A DNA stretch of 64,000 bases from Stereum hirsutum FP-91666 SS1 (taxonomy: Eukaryota; Basidiomycota; Agaricomycetes; Russulales; Stereaceae), in the NCBI RefSeq assembly GCF_000264905.1, contig NW_006763137.1, positions 1,294,339 through 1,358,338 of the forward strand, read 5' to 3'. Below the pieces are notes generated by a model. That model had not been told where the DNA came from. It worked only from the letters and a program-made list of their open reading frames with translations, and searched no databases. The position numbers and the translations under genes were made by a program. This document shows, piece by piece, positions 48,628-61,100 of the stretch (the first letter of the stretch is position 1; the number at the start of each line of letters is the position of its first letter).

Positions 48628-51562
48628 CTACGGTGTCAAACACAATGATGCCCTCGCATTGTACGCTGGTCCATGACCCGACTGAAAGCTCGATGTAGAG
48701 CATCCTAACAGCTCCATCCTCCGTGCTGCTCCTCTCTCCTTGATCTCCAACCCCGACGCAAACTCCCCATGCAGATCTAACACGGGCATGTCCCTCCAGC
48801 TCGGCAGTCTCCCCTCAGGCAGATCCAACAAACCCGTCTGCAACTGTTCCACTATCCTCCATGTACCCCCTTCTAGCTCTCGCGTCCTCTCTGGATCCTT
48901 TCCCATCGAGGGAAACACTGAAGGGGGGAGGGTCATATTGACGTTCGGAAGAGGCATGAGGGGTAAGTTGAATAGTGCCTTTTTCTTGTCGTATATCGCT
49001 CTTGGTGTCTTCTTGACATGGGACCCCACCTCCAGATGATTCGTCGACAGCGACTTGAAATCTGCGAAATTCGGATAAAGCATCACGTATCCCCTAAGAT
49101 ACGCCAGCTCGATGAAGTATTTCTTCCACGAATGTTTCCACCTGTTCGATCTCACATCGAGCGCGATGTCTTCTGATGGTAGGTGATGAGGCGACGAAGG
49201 GTCGAGGCCAGAGAGTCTCAAGGAGAGATAGGCGTGAAACTCGCGCCATTGGGAAGGGAAGTAGATTGCGCCCCAGCTGCATGGGATTTGGGAGAGGTAG
49301 GGGGTGTTGGGGTGTTCGAGACCGGAGTGTGCGAATAGCTGACGTGGATGGAAGGGTGTACGACCTTCCGGGCGAAGCTCGATGCTCTTTTGCTGGAAGA
49401 GGCTGATGCCGAACAAGGACGAGGATTTGTCCGATGGTTTACCGTATCTGGAATGATTGACGATGAGCACGTACTTGATGAAGGGGACGGGGCGTTATTA
49501 CCTGTAGTGGAGAACGTTCATCTTCGCCCAAGCGTAGAAAAGCGGTGAAAGTTCGACATCATCCTCCAGCAGCAATCCATACGAATCGTCCGATGAAGGA
49601 TACCACGACTCGACCACAGCAGGAAGCAGACCCCCATGCACCACCCGATGATGAGCGAAGACGTTCTCCGCACCTCCAAGCCACTCGAACTGATCGACCA
49701 TGCTGAGGGTCTCTTCGTCTGCAGAGTCCTCGATGTTGATTCGTAGCCGAGGTTTGTCACCGAAGTAGCGTGCATTTTGTAGAGAGCTGAGCAGGCGTCC
49801 GAGGGAGGCTGGACGGCTGTCAGTGATGACGCTAAGGTCTATGTGGGGTATGTTCCAATCTGCAGATAATGTCAGAGTAGGTTCCTAAGATATTCAGGTA
49901 ATGAAACTCACGTTTCCACTCCTCCAGTGAGAGCGTTCCCATCCAGTCACTGTACGGCAAATCGCCTCGAGGAAGCCGAATCAATGTAGCCATCTTGTCC
50001 CATCGCCGCTCCTTAAGTTGTATAGAGAGAGTATCGCCAAATATATCGTCTTCCACAGATGATACGAGCACATCCGGAGACTCCATGAAGCCATCGAGCC
50101 ATGTAGCCAAAGTCCTATACGGCGATCGTTGCTGCTCAGCCATTGATCGGTAACGAAGATCGCATTGGCCAGGCCCAGAGACAGTGCCCTGCACAAACAT
50201 CTTGCTTCCATCCTCGAGGTCGGGATTAAGAACACTGCGCGATTGCCCCTGTCCATAAAGCAATATCTCCACTTGATGTCCATCTTTCACGAGCCTACAC
50301 GCCACAGGAGCGAAGCGAGCGAGGTCCTCCAGAGAATACATAAGTATGCCGAACATCCCGAGAAGACGAGTCTGAGAGAGCGAGGCCTGGGCTAGAGGAA
50401 GAGAAGAAAGAACACCAGAGTCGGCGGCCCACTGGTCGCTCGTAATATCGCCTCTCCCGTGCTGAGTATGATAGCCCGATGTCGTACTTGAAGCTTCTCC
50501 GTACCCTAGAGCGACGCCTCCGATTTTGTCCGGGCGAGTACTCGAGATCCAGTGTCCAAAAGCTGCCCAAGAGCTCAGATGAGTGTCGGTATCTTTCAAG
50601 TTGGATGCAGATGTCCTGTCGATGCTGTCACCCAGGAGTCGAGTCGGAAGAACGAAAGGCGGGACGAGGAACGAGACCGGACGTAGCTCCTCAGAATGGG
50701 AGATTTCCTGATAATCCACCTCTCCGGCCACATCGTCCTCCTCGAACCCCCTCAAACCAGCGTAAGACAACACCTCACGTTCTCCAACGCCTGACCCTCT
50801 TATTCCAAGCGGGAACGAAACATTTGGCGGGCTCAATAACATGTTCCTCATCTCCTCCCCCACCCCTTCAAAATACCGCTGGTCAAGAACCAGGACCCAC
50901 TCACTCGTGCCACTGTTGCGGGACATGCACCGCAATGACGCTTCGGCTTGCGTAAGGATAGGTTTCCAATTTCGGAGCGTGATCTCAGTGGGGAAGATGA
51001 TGTCGGGATTGGGGGAGATCGTGGTCATAATGGTACGAAGTGTACGGCGTGTTAGTGAGAGGATGGGTTCGTAGGCTAGGACGATGATTTCTGTGACAGC
51101 GCCGGGGTCTTGGTAGAGTGAAAGGATAGTCGTTTCCAGATGGGAGAGGCTTTGAGAGGTTACAGGAAGGATGATTGCGAGAGACCGAGGACCGATAGGT
51201 CGAGCGTGTAGAAGTTGTTGTGCATAATCTGTGGCGTCATAGTGTGAGCTAGTGATGGCTCGATAGTCCGGTCTTGAGTCGAGAGTGAAATGTGGCAAGT
51301 TAGAGTCGGATACAGAAATACCAGCCGACCATTTGGCAGATAGCGGTTGTACAGCGGCGAGCGGCGGGATGGAGCCTCCAGGCGAAGTATGTGGTCTCGG
51401 CGCCCCGCTCGTACGAGTGTAATGCGATTCGAGTGCGTGTTTCAGAACGGCGAAGAGCGAGAAGACACAAAAACACGGAAAGAGAATGATGAGAGCAAGT
51501 AGAAGTCGCCGAGGCCATAGATCTTTTCTGTGTTGGAACTTCCGCATGGACGAGGTCGACAT
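48628..51562 (-). CDS. Type II membrane glycosyltransferase-like protein
   Basis: Three exons (49912-51562, 49502-49859, 48628-49447) give 942 residues with closed phases. The start MSTSSMRKFQHRKDLW at 51562 puts a basic segment directly before a signal-anchor helix (LLLALIILFPCFCVFSLFAV), as in Golgi type II enzymes; the ATG at 51631 would add 23 residues. The first lumenal half has a GT-A-like beginning (SLAIILPVTSQSLSHLETTI). The second has HIDLSVITDSRPASLGRLLS, then GLLLEDDVELSPLFYAW, an acidic DDVE motif where GT-A enzymes bind metal and nucleotide sugar, and WGAIYFPSQWREFH. It probably transfers a sugar in the secretory pathway. Donor and acceptor cannot be read from sequence. Two GT-like modules in tandem are possible. 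Confidence 0.75.
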
Positions 51563-52117
51563 GGCGGTTACTGATGTCGGGCAGTTAGCTCGGCCCCACA
51601 TAAGGACAGAAACCAGACGCCACTTCAACACGCTGTCGGAAACGCCCGGAACACTACTTGAGCTATAAATAGACTCTCCTGTACCGCAGGCAGCTCGAAT
51701 CGCTGACGCCCAAGCACAACTTCGTCAGTCCTGTACTTAACTTACCCTAAGCAACTACCATCGGGCAAGTAGCTTCAGGCTATACGATACATGACCAAGA
51801 AATCCCATGACAAGTGGTGGATGCTATTACCATACGTGGAACTAAGATGCAAAATATAAAGCCAAGAATACGAGAGCATGCAAGAGGAAATGACGGAGTG
51901 AAAGGAAAGAGACACGATCTAGAAACTGACAACAATGTGGACGATGAAGAAATGCGTACACGGCGTGGTAGGTTCATCGCCCTATGTGATTATTTGTAGC
52001 CGGACGGACGACGGCTGTCCATCTACTCCCGCGCGCAGCCCAAGGCACGACGAACCATATCTTCGGTGTGGATGAAGTGTGTGCCATGCAGTGACCACTA
52101 CAGGTTCAGAAGAAGAC
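51563..52117. other. Intergenic glycosyltransferase / mitoferrin
   Basis: About 550 bp between two minus-strand genes: promoter of the glycosyltransferase and 3' flank of the carrier. A TATAAATAG stretch at about 51662-51670, read as CTATTTATAG on the minus strand, lies about 100 nt upstream of the ATG at 51562. Confidence 0.4.
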
Positions 52118-53490
52118 CTAGTCTTCGCGAATTGTAGCCTCTGTAGATATGAAGAACAATCATGATCAGCGCTATTCGACGGACGAGGCAATGAATAGAA
52201 CACACTGAAGAATTCATAAGACATCCAACAGAGCGCACTACTGGGCATATGTGTGACCACCCTCGGTGACAACCCCCTGAAGAAACCCTTCACACCATCT
52301 CTCGCCCATATAATCTGAAACGCGTGCAGCATCCCTCTACAATGCCTAATCTCCAAATCGCTCGATGTCCCTCTCGTCTGCAATAACGTCTTCGCCACGT
52401 CCAAGGGTGTTGTAAGCCCCGCGGCAACACCACCTCCAATTCCGCCGGCGACGATATGTGATACTGGCGAATACGTGCCCGAAGGGTTCATAAACTTCTT
52501 GATTTGCTCGTACACGGTAAACTGGGCGGCCGTGAAGGGTACGGTCATGGTGAGGGTTGTTGGGTAGGAGACATAGAAGGCTGAAAGGCCTTCATTGCGG
52601 AATACGGTGGAGGCGCAGGTAACCATAGACCGGAATTCGGATTGGTGGACTTGCATCCGTTGTTTTATCACTACACTCACCAGGCTCTATCAAATATTCA
52701 CTGAAATAATATGAGTATAGGGAAGTACTCACCATCAAAGGGATTCATGAGTGCGTCACTTGCAATCGTTGCCGATGCACCAGCCAGTGCTACATCACGG
52801 ACGAATTCCCAGCCATACTTCAACTTTGTCTTCCTCATAGCGCAAAACAGACGGAAACGCACCTGTAGAAGCCCACTGATACTCTGACGAATCATCATTT
52901 GCTCCCGTGAACTCCTTCACGGCCTCATATGTCCCAAACTGCACTGCATGCGCTGGCCCCGCACCTGCTATCACTGACGATACCCCCCGCCATAGTGCGC
53001 GCGCGCCTTCCGTCGACGATATCCGCGTGATAGCGTTCCCAATGCCCGAGTACACTGCTGCTGGCGAAGTCGTGAAGACCTGCATTCGTGTCTGCAAATT
53101 TTGAACGGAGAACGCGACACGCGAATGGTCAAGGAAGGCTTGAAAGACAGAATGTATGGCGACGCACTTTTATGCTGTCAAAGGGATACATGACAGAGTG
53201 TTCTGTGATTCCTGCCTAGAGAACGACGAAGCCATATTTCAGCGTCCTTGCCTACTGAGTAAACGAATCGCCATTCGGCATGAAGCAGCTCTGCCACCGA
53301 ATTATGACGAAGGAAGGAATGAGTCCCACAAGTGCTCCAGCCAACATGTTCACCTAGAAACCGACAATGCGCCCTAATCAGCATAACGTCCTCATCTTGC
53401 TCCAGATAAAAATCGAAAATAAGATCTGCGTACACCAAGCCCTGCATTCGGAGACAGTCCTTCATAATCCAGCTCCTCCTTGATTTCCAT
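52118..53490 (-). CDS. MRS4: Mitoferrin, mitochondrial iron carrier (Mrs3/Mrs4)
   Basis: Mitoferrins import ferrous iron across the inner mitochondrial membrane for heme and Fe-S synthesis. Seven exons (53434-53490, 53330-53353, 53168-53215, 52877-53091, 52733-52833, 52206-52670, 52118-52140) give 310 residues, the normal carrier length, with closed phases. The three carrier signatures are MYPFDSIKTRMQ, MNPFDVIKQRMQ and TTPLDVAKTLLQTR. Mitoferrin-type residues are seen in LAGALAGITEHSVMYP, GAGPAHAVQFGTYEAVKE and YPTTLTMTVPFTAAQFTVYE. The last exon encodes only K-ATIRED and the stop after SYEFF. Two introns start with the weaker donor GTGGG. Exon 2 is only 24 nt. Confidence 0.92.
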
Positions 53491-54072
53491 TATAGGTGAT
53501 TCGTGCATGCGTAGTTCACTAGGTCAAGGTCAAGGGAAAGCGAGCTGGCGTTTATAAGATACGAGGTCCAAAAAGTATGACTAGAGAAGGCGAATGGGTA
53601 TAGAGATGGTGTACGACGCGTCTTGCTGGCCCGTCGGCTGGCGTCGGACTTGGAGGGCACAGGCGCGTGGGGGCAGGATAGCCAGATGGAAAAAATATGA
53701 ACGGAGCTTTGCTGCTGCACCGCCTGGCGAATAGGAACGCTCCGCCAATGGGATGCGGTCTCCGTCAGTTCGCCGACGTGCACTCTGTGTCTGTACGTTA
53801 TCGACTGTCGGCACTGGGTGTAGTGGCTACAGGAGCTCGTCTTGAAGGCACTACGCTGGCTCGCTTTTTGTGCGATGTTGGTGCGAAGATTTCTGGGCAT
53901 TCGCGCTCACCACAGGCATAGTTTCGATAGTACACGTTCCCTCGTCTAACACGCCCCGAGGGTGGCTCACAGGCTATACACGATACAGCCAATCATAGCG
54001 ATCTTACACCCATTTCTCTTCCGCCACCAGCCCTTGTCTAATACAACATTCTACTTCACACCCCGTGACGGG
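53491..54072. other. Intergenic mitoferrin / phosphoribosyltransferase
   Basis: About 580 bp: the mitoferrin promoter and the 3' flank of the next minus-strand gene. The minus-strand frame at 53490-53900 has no recognisable similarity. Confidence 0.4.
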
Positions 54073-55474
54073 CTATTTTCGCTTTTCAGCCTTTTCAGCT
54101 GCAGCAAGGCGATCGTGCTCTTCGATGTCACTATAATATATGGTGGTCAGCAGAGAAAAGGTATGATAAGTATGGGAGGGGACCGACCTCGATTCCCATG
54201 GGTAATCAAGCCTGTGTAGTTCCATTGCGATGGGCCAAGTTAGCATGAGTGTTCACAGAGTCAAGATTAATCGACTCCTTACCATACGTCGTCTACTTCG
54301 TCGCCCACGTAGTACCTGGAATTCCATTCCCAGGCGCAAATCAGAATTACACGCTCCCACGAGCATAGCAGTCGCCTCCCTAGGACGAAGGGATCGAGAG
54401 CGCCACAGCAAACAAAGACTCACGGGACACCGGCGGGAATTTCGCCGAGCTTCGGTTTCCGCTTGTTGTGAACAACTGCAGCGCAAGAGGTACAGAGTGG
54501 TAAACAAACACAACGAAATCAGAAGGGGCAGATATGGATACGAACCGAACACGGCGAACTGCGTCCTCGAAGCTTCACGCTCGCTCTCGGGAAGGGCTAA
54601 CAGCTCTTTCTCAACATCTTTTTGGAGCTCTGAGACGGCATATCTGTGGGTTACGATGCAAACCAGAAAGTCTCTCAGGCTCTTTCTATGGGAATAGGAC
54701 GGAGATGGAGAGTCTAGTAATAGAAATAGCCTCGCACTGAAGAGTCTTCCGGGAATCATCAACCTCGTCCTGTGACCGGCATTTCCGTCAATATATGAGC
54801 AGAGAATTCGATAGAGAGCACGTACGATAATTAAAGCTCTCCTGCCGAGGAGCAGCTTGCTCGACTCCGGTCCCCTACAGTCAAGAGCCACACATAACAG
54901 AAATAATGAGATGCTGAATAACTGGAGGACAGCTGAAGGAAGAGGTACGAACAGCCATTGCGTTCGAATGACCTGGGCACCGATCTGCTCTGCGGTGGTG
55001 CCTGGGAGTTCTTCGTATAGCGAAAGTCCAATCGCGTAGATAGGGATGTTCTTCTTGGTGTCGCGGTGCTTGAGGAATGTCCGCTATAGATATGACGCAA
55101 GTAGGGACGAAACATGGGATAGATATCGGATCCGGGGAAACCGTACGAAATCCATGGGGATCAGGATGTATATCGGTTCGCAATAAAGTTTGGACGTACA
55201 AGTACACGAGCAGGGAAGAAGCCTCTGTGCTGCACAAGTCAACAAGGGGTTTGTCGGTAAACAGGGTTCAATGTGTTTTAACTGACCCTCCACCTGGTTT
55301 CGGTGATAATTCAACCGCATGTCAGATCCTGAAGAAAGCGGAGCACGAGAGGAAAAGCAAACCAATGGCTATGAACATGTCAGGCTTGAATTCTTCGATC
55401 TTCTTAGCTGAATTCTTGATGAGGTTGTGTACATCATTATATGTCACTCGGGTGTGTACTGGCTCGTCTCCCAT
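54073..55474 (-). CDS. Xanthine/hypoxanthine phosphoribosyltransferase
   Basis: This cytosolic purine-salvage enzyme (Xpt1/Hpt1 family) joins a purine base to PRPP. Eleven exons (55363-55474, 55287-55293, 55200-55224, 54953-55083, 54826-54874, 54738-54769, 54546-54643, 54424-54475, 54283-54315, 54188-54211, 54073-54130) close in every phase and give 206 residues, the family's usual length. Motifs are MFIAIGGGGFFPARVLRTFL (PRPP/pyrophosphate loop), IPIYAIGLSLYEE, RALIIDEVDDSRKTLQYAV (PRPP-binding signature, normally VDEVDDTRTTL) and WLDYPWES near the C-terminus. The glycine loop is only complete when the 7-nt exon is included. No exon is longer than 131 nt, so the gene cannot be seen as an open frame. 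It is divergent from RPC53. Confidence 0.93.
55287..55293 (-). other. 7-nt microexon of the phosphoribosyltransferase gene
   Basis: GTGGAGG lies between accag and gtcagt, with introns of 69 and 62 nt on its sides. Joining G + GTGGAGG + A gives GGT GGA GGA, three of the four glycines of the IGGGGFFPAR phosphate loop. Confidence 0.85.
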
Positions 55475-55751
55475 CGTGGATTGCTAGATATATGTGGTTT
55501 TCACGAAGAAAAAAGGAGATAAAGGGTACTGAAAGAGGAGTCAACCACGCCACACAATCGAGCGAAATTGTTGCACCTTGCCGGCCCGGCTCTACCGCTG
55601 CCCACCAAACTTTTCTGTGTGGCCCATCGCGCTCAAACGTCTGTGCCTATACGCGTTGCCTACGCGCACGTCTGCCTGTCTCACTTGCTTTTTGGGCCCT
55701 TTCTTTTACATCCATATACGCTAAGGCATCAATCTTAAGTAACGACAGCTA
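55475..55751. promoter_or_regulatory. Divergent promoter region, phosphoribosyltransferase / RPC53
   Basis: 277 bp separate the two start codons, so both promoters share this stretch. No defined element was identified. Confidence 0.45.
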
Positions 55752-57554
55752 ATGTCAGAAGCAAATGCGGCCTCTTCAGGCTCTGGAACTCCTTCTGGGA
55801 GTGGAGGCACGCCAAGTAAGGCCATCGCGAGCCTTGCGAAGAAACCTACAGACACAACGAGGTCGGGCACAACAAAGTTGAAATTTGTTCCGACTTTGCC
55901 AGCACGACGCAAAAAAGAGTGCGTTTCTTACTAGTGGTTCTCTACTTCGATCTCTAACCTACGGGCCCTTCAATCCACCTAGCGAAGTCAAGCAAGTGCG
56001 TTCGTCCTCTACTATGCAATACAATAAAATTCTAACACACCATAACTTCATCACTATACAGGAACCTACAGCTGCTGCTGTTCCATCCACCTCATCCGAT
56101 CGAGGTCGCGGTAGAGGTACAGGACGCGGTCGTGGCGATGGTACTCGTGGTGGCGCCGGTCGTGGTCGTGGCGCCGCTCCCCGTCCAGGTCAAGAAATGA
56201 CAGCCAGTGGTCCTTTCGCCATGGGTCCCGCCCTCGCCGGTTCATCATCCGCTATTCGTCGACCAACACCGCGCTCTCACACTCCTATCGTTCCTCTCGG
56301 TCCTTCTGGCGCTTCGGCTCTCGGAGCAGGATTGACGAGATCGGCTGCTCCGTCGTTGAAGCGAGAAAAGGGAGAAGGTGGGAGTGGTGTCGTAGGTGGT
56401 GGAATGACAGTGCAGGATGATGTGGAAGTATATTCGGATCCGGAAGATGGGGTTGAGATTGTGGATATGGAGAATGTGAGGGGTATGGATTGGATGGCAC
56501 CAGAAAGTTTGAAGAAAGAGAGGGAAGGCGATAAGAGGAGGAAGAAAGCGGAAAGAATCAAGAGAGAGGAACGGGAAGCTAAAACTGATAAAGGGAAAGG
56601 TTCGTAATCTCTTGCTTTCTGCGTCGTATGATGTGGGCGACCACTCACTCATACTTCACATACGTTAGCTGTAGCAAAAGCAGAGCCCATTGAGATTGAT
56701 AGCATCACTCCTAGCCTTGAGGGTACACCTGCTACTGCTGGGGAAGTCGATCTTGCAAATGCTCTTGACTTGAGCGAGAGCGAAGATGAAGAGGAGATGG
56801 AAGCCCTAGTTGATGATTTCGCCTCACTTGATGGCATGGACGACGTAGGTGTTCTATTCACATTATTTTCATTTGGCCTAACGAACATCTTACCATCGCC
56901 CACCTGGACTGGCTCGCTTTTTTTTCAGGGCAACGGCATGACCAATGAGCGTCTATATTTCTTTCAGTTCCCAACACCATTCCCTACCTTCGTCCAGAAA
57001 AAGGATCCCGGCCAACCCTCCGAAGGAGCCATGGCAGTCGACAAGGGCAAAGCTCCAGAAGCCTCGAGCCCAGAAAAGCGTGTATCCTTTGCCCAAGACA
57101 CGAAACCAGCGGAGGGCAATACCGCTACTGGCCCCACAAATGTCGATTCGGAGACAGAACCCAACCATGTGGATGGCCTTATTGGGCAGCTGGAGATTTA
57201 CCAGAGTGGCGCCGTGAAGATGAGACTGCACAATGGAATTCTTCTTGATGTTTGTGGATCCTCTCGCATTCACCTTCCAACTCTCCTCTCTACATTACGC
57301 GATGTGGCGGTGGCCTGTACTCACATATCCTGTCTCTTGTTTTGCAGGTCTCGGCGGCGACGCAACCATCCTTCCTTCAGCAAGCCGTCCACATCGACAG
57401 ACGGAACAAACACTTAAACGTCCTTGGGGAGGTCTCCCGACGATTCGTCGTCACTCCGAACGTAGATACACTGCTTGACGCTATGACGCAAGCAGACCAG
57501 GCTGTCTTGTCAAAACTCGAGGACGAGACCTTGATTGCAATGGATACCACTTAA
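55752..57554 (+). CDS. RPC53: RNA polymerase III subunit RPC4 (Rpc53)
   Basis: Rpc53 pairs with Rpc37 in a TFIIF-like subcomplex for termination and reinitiation on tRNA and 5S genes. Six exons (55752-55918, 55983-55995, 56062-56599, 56669-56844, 56929-57249, 57348-57554) give 473 residues with closed phases. Exon 2 has only 13 nt (DEVKQ across the junctions). The N-terminus shows LKFVPTLPARRKK, the family's conserved basic motif. An RG/RGG-like tract follows (DRGRGRGTGRGRGDGTRGG). The C-terminal RPC4 fold shows RLYFFQFPTPFPTF, GLIGQLEIYQSGAVKMRLHN + GILLDV and LNVLGEVSRRFVVTPNVD. An acidic stretch precedes the fold. Confidence 0.93.
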
Positions 57555-58185
57555 CGATTGCCTGCTCGCATTAGACATATGCGGCCTGCTTCACATTACT
57601 ATTGCCTTCATAGCGGCTCCCACCAATACATACCCGGCGCCAAGTAACAGGTTTCCAGGTACTGAACCGAATAGAAAGATGCTCTCCCACATTTTATCGT
57701 TCACTCATCTATCGACCTCTATGTGAGGGTTGAGACCATCGTGCCTTCTCGCCCAAACACCGCAAATCACCCGGTTTCCGCTTTATCCCCTACCATGTTT
57801 TTCTTTCTAACCTAAAATCGTATGTGTCCTTGGAGCGCCGATCACACATTCTACGCTCTTAACCGCCGCTTTGCACTATAGTCAGTACATGTGCATAAAT
57901 TCGGTTGTACCGCGACTGACGCGATGTAGTATTAGACCCGAGTACATATCGTAAAGGTGACAGAGTCTCAAGCATATTATTCTACAGCAATCTTCTAGAG
58001 TCCACGCCTAAGATGCTATGGCAGGCGTGTATGTGCTGCACAAACGTTACAAGTATAGGGGAGAAGAAAAAAACCGCTCGATTTGACCCGATGCTTCGCA
58101 GAAAAAACATTGTTCAGCTTTCGAGTGGTTAAATAAAGTAGAGGTCCATCCATATGCCCCTGCTCGTCGGAACCTTTGTTTCAGT
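57555..58185. other. Convergent intergenic region RPC53 / Zn2Cys6 gene
   Basis: 630 bp of apparent 3' flanks. No gene or repeat recognised. Confidence 0.4.
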
Positions 58186-61100
58186 CTAAAACAACTGCTG
58201 CACGAAGCCAGTCCATGCTTTATTTCCATCCTGCCGATCAATATTCATATCTCCTTCGCCCGTGCTGAACTTCGCCAAACCCGAGGCCGGATCCATGTAC
58301 GGCGTGAATGTCGGCGAGTGGTACGGCATCGGTTCTGGCGGTTGTATTCCATAATGAGTACCCGTGCCTGGTACACCGTAGTTGAGAGTAGAGTGACCCG
58401 TATTGTCAGCGGAGGACAGCGCGTGCGACGAAGTCGAGCAGTACATAGGGTCAAGTGGGAGACCCGCGAGAAAGTGTGCCTGATGGTCGCTCTGACTGGG
58501 AACGATAGGAGGACTCATTTCGAAGGTATGTGAATGCGAACTTGAGTTGCCCATTTCGGTCATCATCTGGGAGCCGCCGACCGTGGCGAAAGAAGAGTAA
58601 TTGGCTTGAGCTGCATTGGAAATGCTGTATGCATCTGCGTGGTTCGACGTATTCCCAACTTGTTCGTGGGAAGTGGTATATTGGTGGGAGTGATGAAGGT
58701 TTGTCGTTAATGGGGTTGGCGGGGTGTTCATGGCTGGCATAGAAGCACCACCATCCCTTGACCCTGGGCTCCCGTGGAGACTCGAGGTTCGTGCGCGCAT
58801 GGGCTCGATACCAGTGGCCCTAAACTCTTGAAGGACGTTCTTGCTTCGTTCATATAGTCTGTCCAGAGCCTTCTGATGGAGGCGACAAGGTGTTAGAGGC
58901 ATCTCGACGCAAGGCTTATCAAAGGAATGCGTACCAAACTTTCCGCCGAAGGCTGGCTGTTATGAGAGCACTCTTTGAAGAAGAGGCGAGCGCCTCCTAG
59001 CTCGAGGAAAGCTCCTTGTCCTAGGCTGCAGCCTGGCTTGTGGATGATAACCGCCGCCAGGATGACCTAACAATCGGTGTAGACCAGAAACAGGCATCAG
59101 TAGACTTTCTTGATAATTATAAATAAACGTACGCAAGCAGAGAAAATACTGGACCAAAAGAACCAAACGCGACCGCCCATATCAGGATGTACAGCATAGA
59201 AAGACTGGATGGTTGACACTAGCTGGCATGCACCTCGATAAGCAGCCCGCACGGATGGAGCGTACTTGTGCTTCAGAGGATCATCCGGGTCCTGCAAGGC
59301 CTGCACAAGGAAATTTCTGTGCATGTGCATCAAATCTGGAAATTGTTCGTGAGTGTGTCCTAGGCCATAACGATAGAAAGTCACATACTGGCCTCCCGGA
59401 CGATTGCGTGACAACACTGTTGGACAGCGGACGACGGATCTGCTTTCCATGCGTACCGTGTATCGTTTCGGTCGACCGGACTCTGGAGGTGTTGTGGCGT
59501 CGGAAAAGTACGAATGCGTTTGTCCAGATCCAAAATCGAGGTGTATGGAAGACGCTGGGCAGCCAATGTTCGTGGAACGCAGGCTGAAACGCAAGTCGCT
59601 GCATATCGATGTTTCCAAGAATGATCTAGTGATCGCGGTTAGCAAGACATTAACAAGCAGAGAACACCTGACGAGGGATATAGGACCAGATACTTACAGC
59701 CAAACTCGACCTCACCAGCGCTATTGATGTGCGGAGAGTTATCCTCTGGGAAGTTGCAGTCGGCATAATTCAAACTGAGACCAGGAGGTCTACCTAGTAC
59801 CATACACTGAAAAGACACTTGAGAGGGTTTGACAATGGCAAGGAGATCGTTCGGCTTACTGTCCACGAATCATAAGTATAAAACTCCCAAAACACATGTC
59901 TTCGGCGCTGCACTTCTTCTGGAGTAAGATTCCAGTTTGCAGGGTCACGGTCTGCGGTTAATCGAAAACGGTTAAGACTATGTTACAGTCAAAATTTAGG
60001 ACGCACTCACGGAGCCCGAACTGTATGCGGTACATGATACGGTCAGCACAGAAAACGATGAGCTACCAGACAGACGCACTGTGTGACCAAGTCTGAAGCA
60101 TAGACCGCTCAACAACCACCGATTGTCGCTCGTTGACCGATCCGTGTAGTACTTGAACAGGATAAACATGAACAAGGCTTGCACTGATGCTACACTGGAC
60201 TCGTGGACGATGGATTTCAACGAGAAGGCAGCCCGGGCAAGAGCATAATACTGCTCTGAGACGGTTCTTGCAAAGGGTTGCTCGCCAAACAGGGAACCGG
60301 TCGCCACAACCAAAAAGAAGATTGCCAATGAATGTGGATGGAATGACGAGAGGATAGATGTTCTTGTGGAGGACGACGGTGTCGTAGTAGAATAGATGGG
60401 GTCGAAGATGTTTTGCTGGAAATCTTTCTCAATAACAGGATCATAGCTGAGGGACTACATGAGCAGTGGGTCTTCCACAGCGGTAGTAAAATAAGATACT
60501 CACAACCAAGCTGCGTTCGAATAGTAAAGTTCGGCAAAGCGAGCCACCTGTTCACGTGATGGAATGAAATTTGCGAAGAGGAGAGTGGTGTGGGGCGTGT
60601 TTGGGATCCCAAATGGAAATGCATTGGAAAGGTGCACAATATCTGTCGGTAGTGATTCTAGAGTGTCTTCGGCGGGGTCCTGGAAACAGACGTTGACATC
60701 AGCCTCCAGACATTTATCGGCACCGAGAAAGACGTACCGCAGACGGTGTCTAAATAGGGATCATCGAGATTTGAGCCAGAGTTCCTCTTCATGTCGCGTG
60801 AGGGACCACTTACATGGGGTTTCAATATCTCTCCAGAGCCACGCCTTTGTCCGTCTAGGCCTACAGACATAGTCCCAACAAGGTCTGACATGTCTCCCGC
60901 CGACTCATTAGGATAATTCGGCTCCCACTGGTCTCCACTTTCCGGGTCATCTTCAAGTCGTCGATCGTCGGAGTCGCGAAGGTGACAATGGGACAAGGAA
61001 CTCCCGGCTCTATTCGCGTCGGCAAGGGCTGTTTCGAGTTCCTTGATACGTGCAGACATGACCTTGACTCGCTCTGTCAACTTCTCCGCATGAGCCGCGA

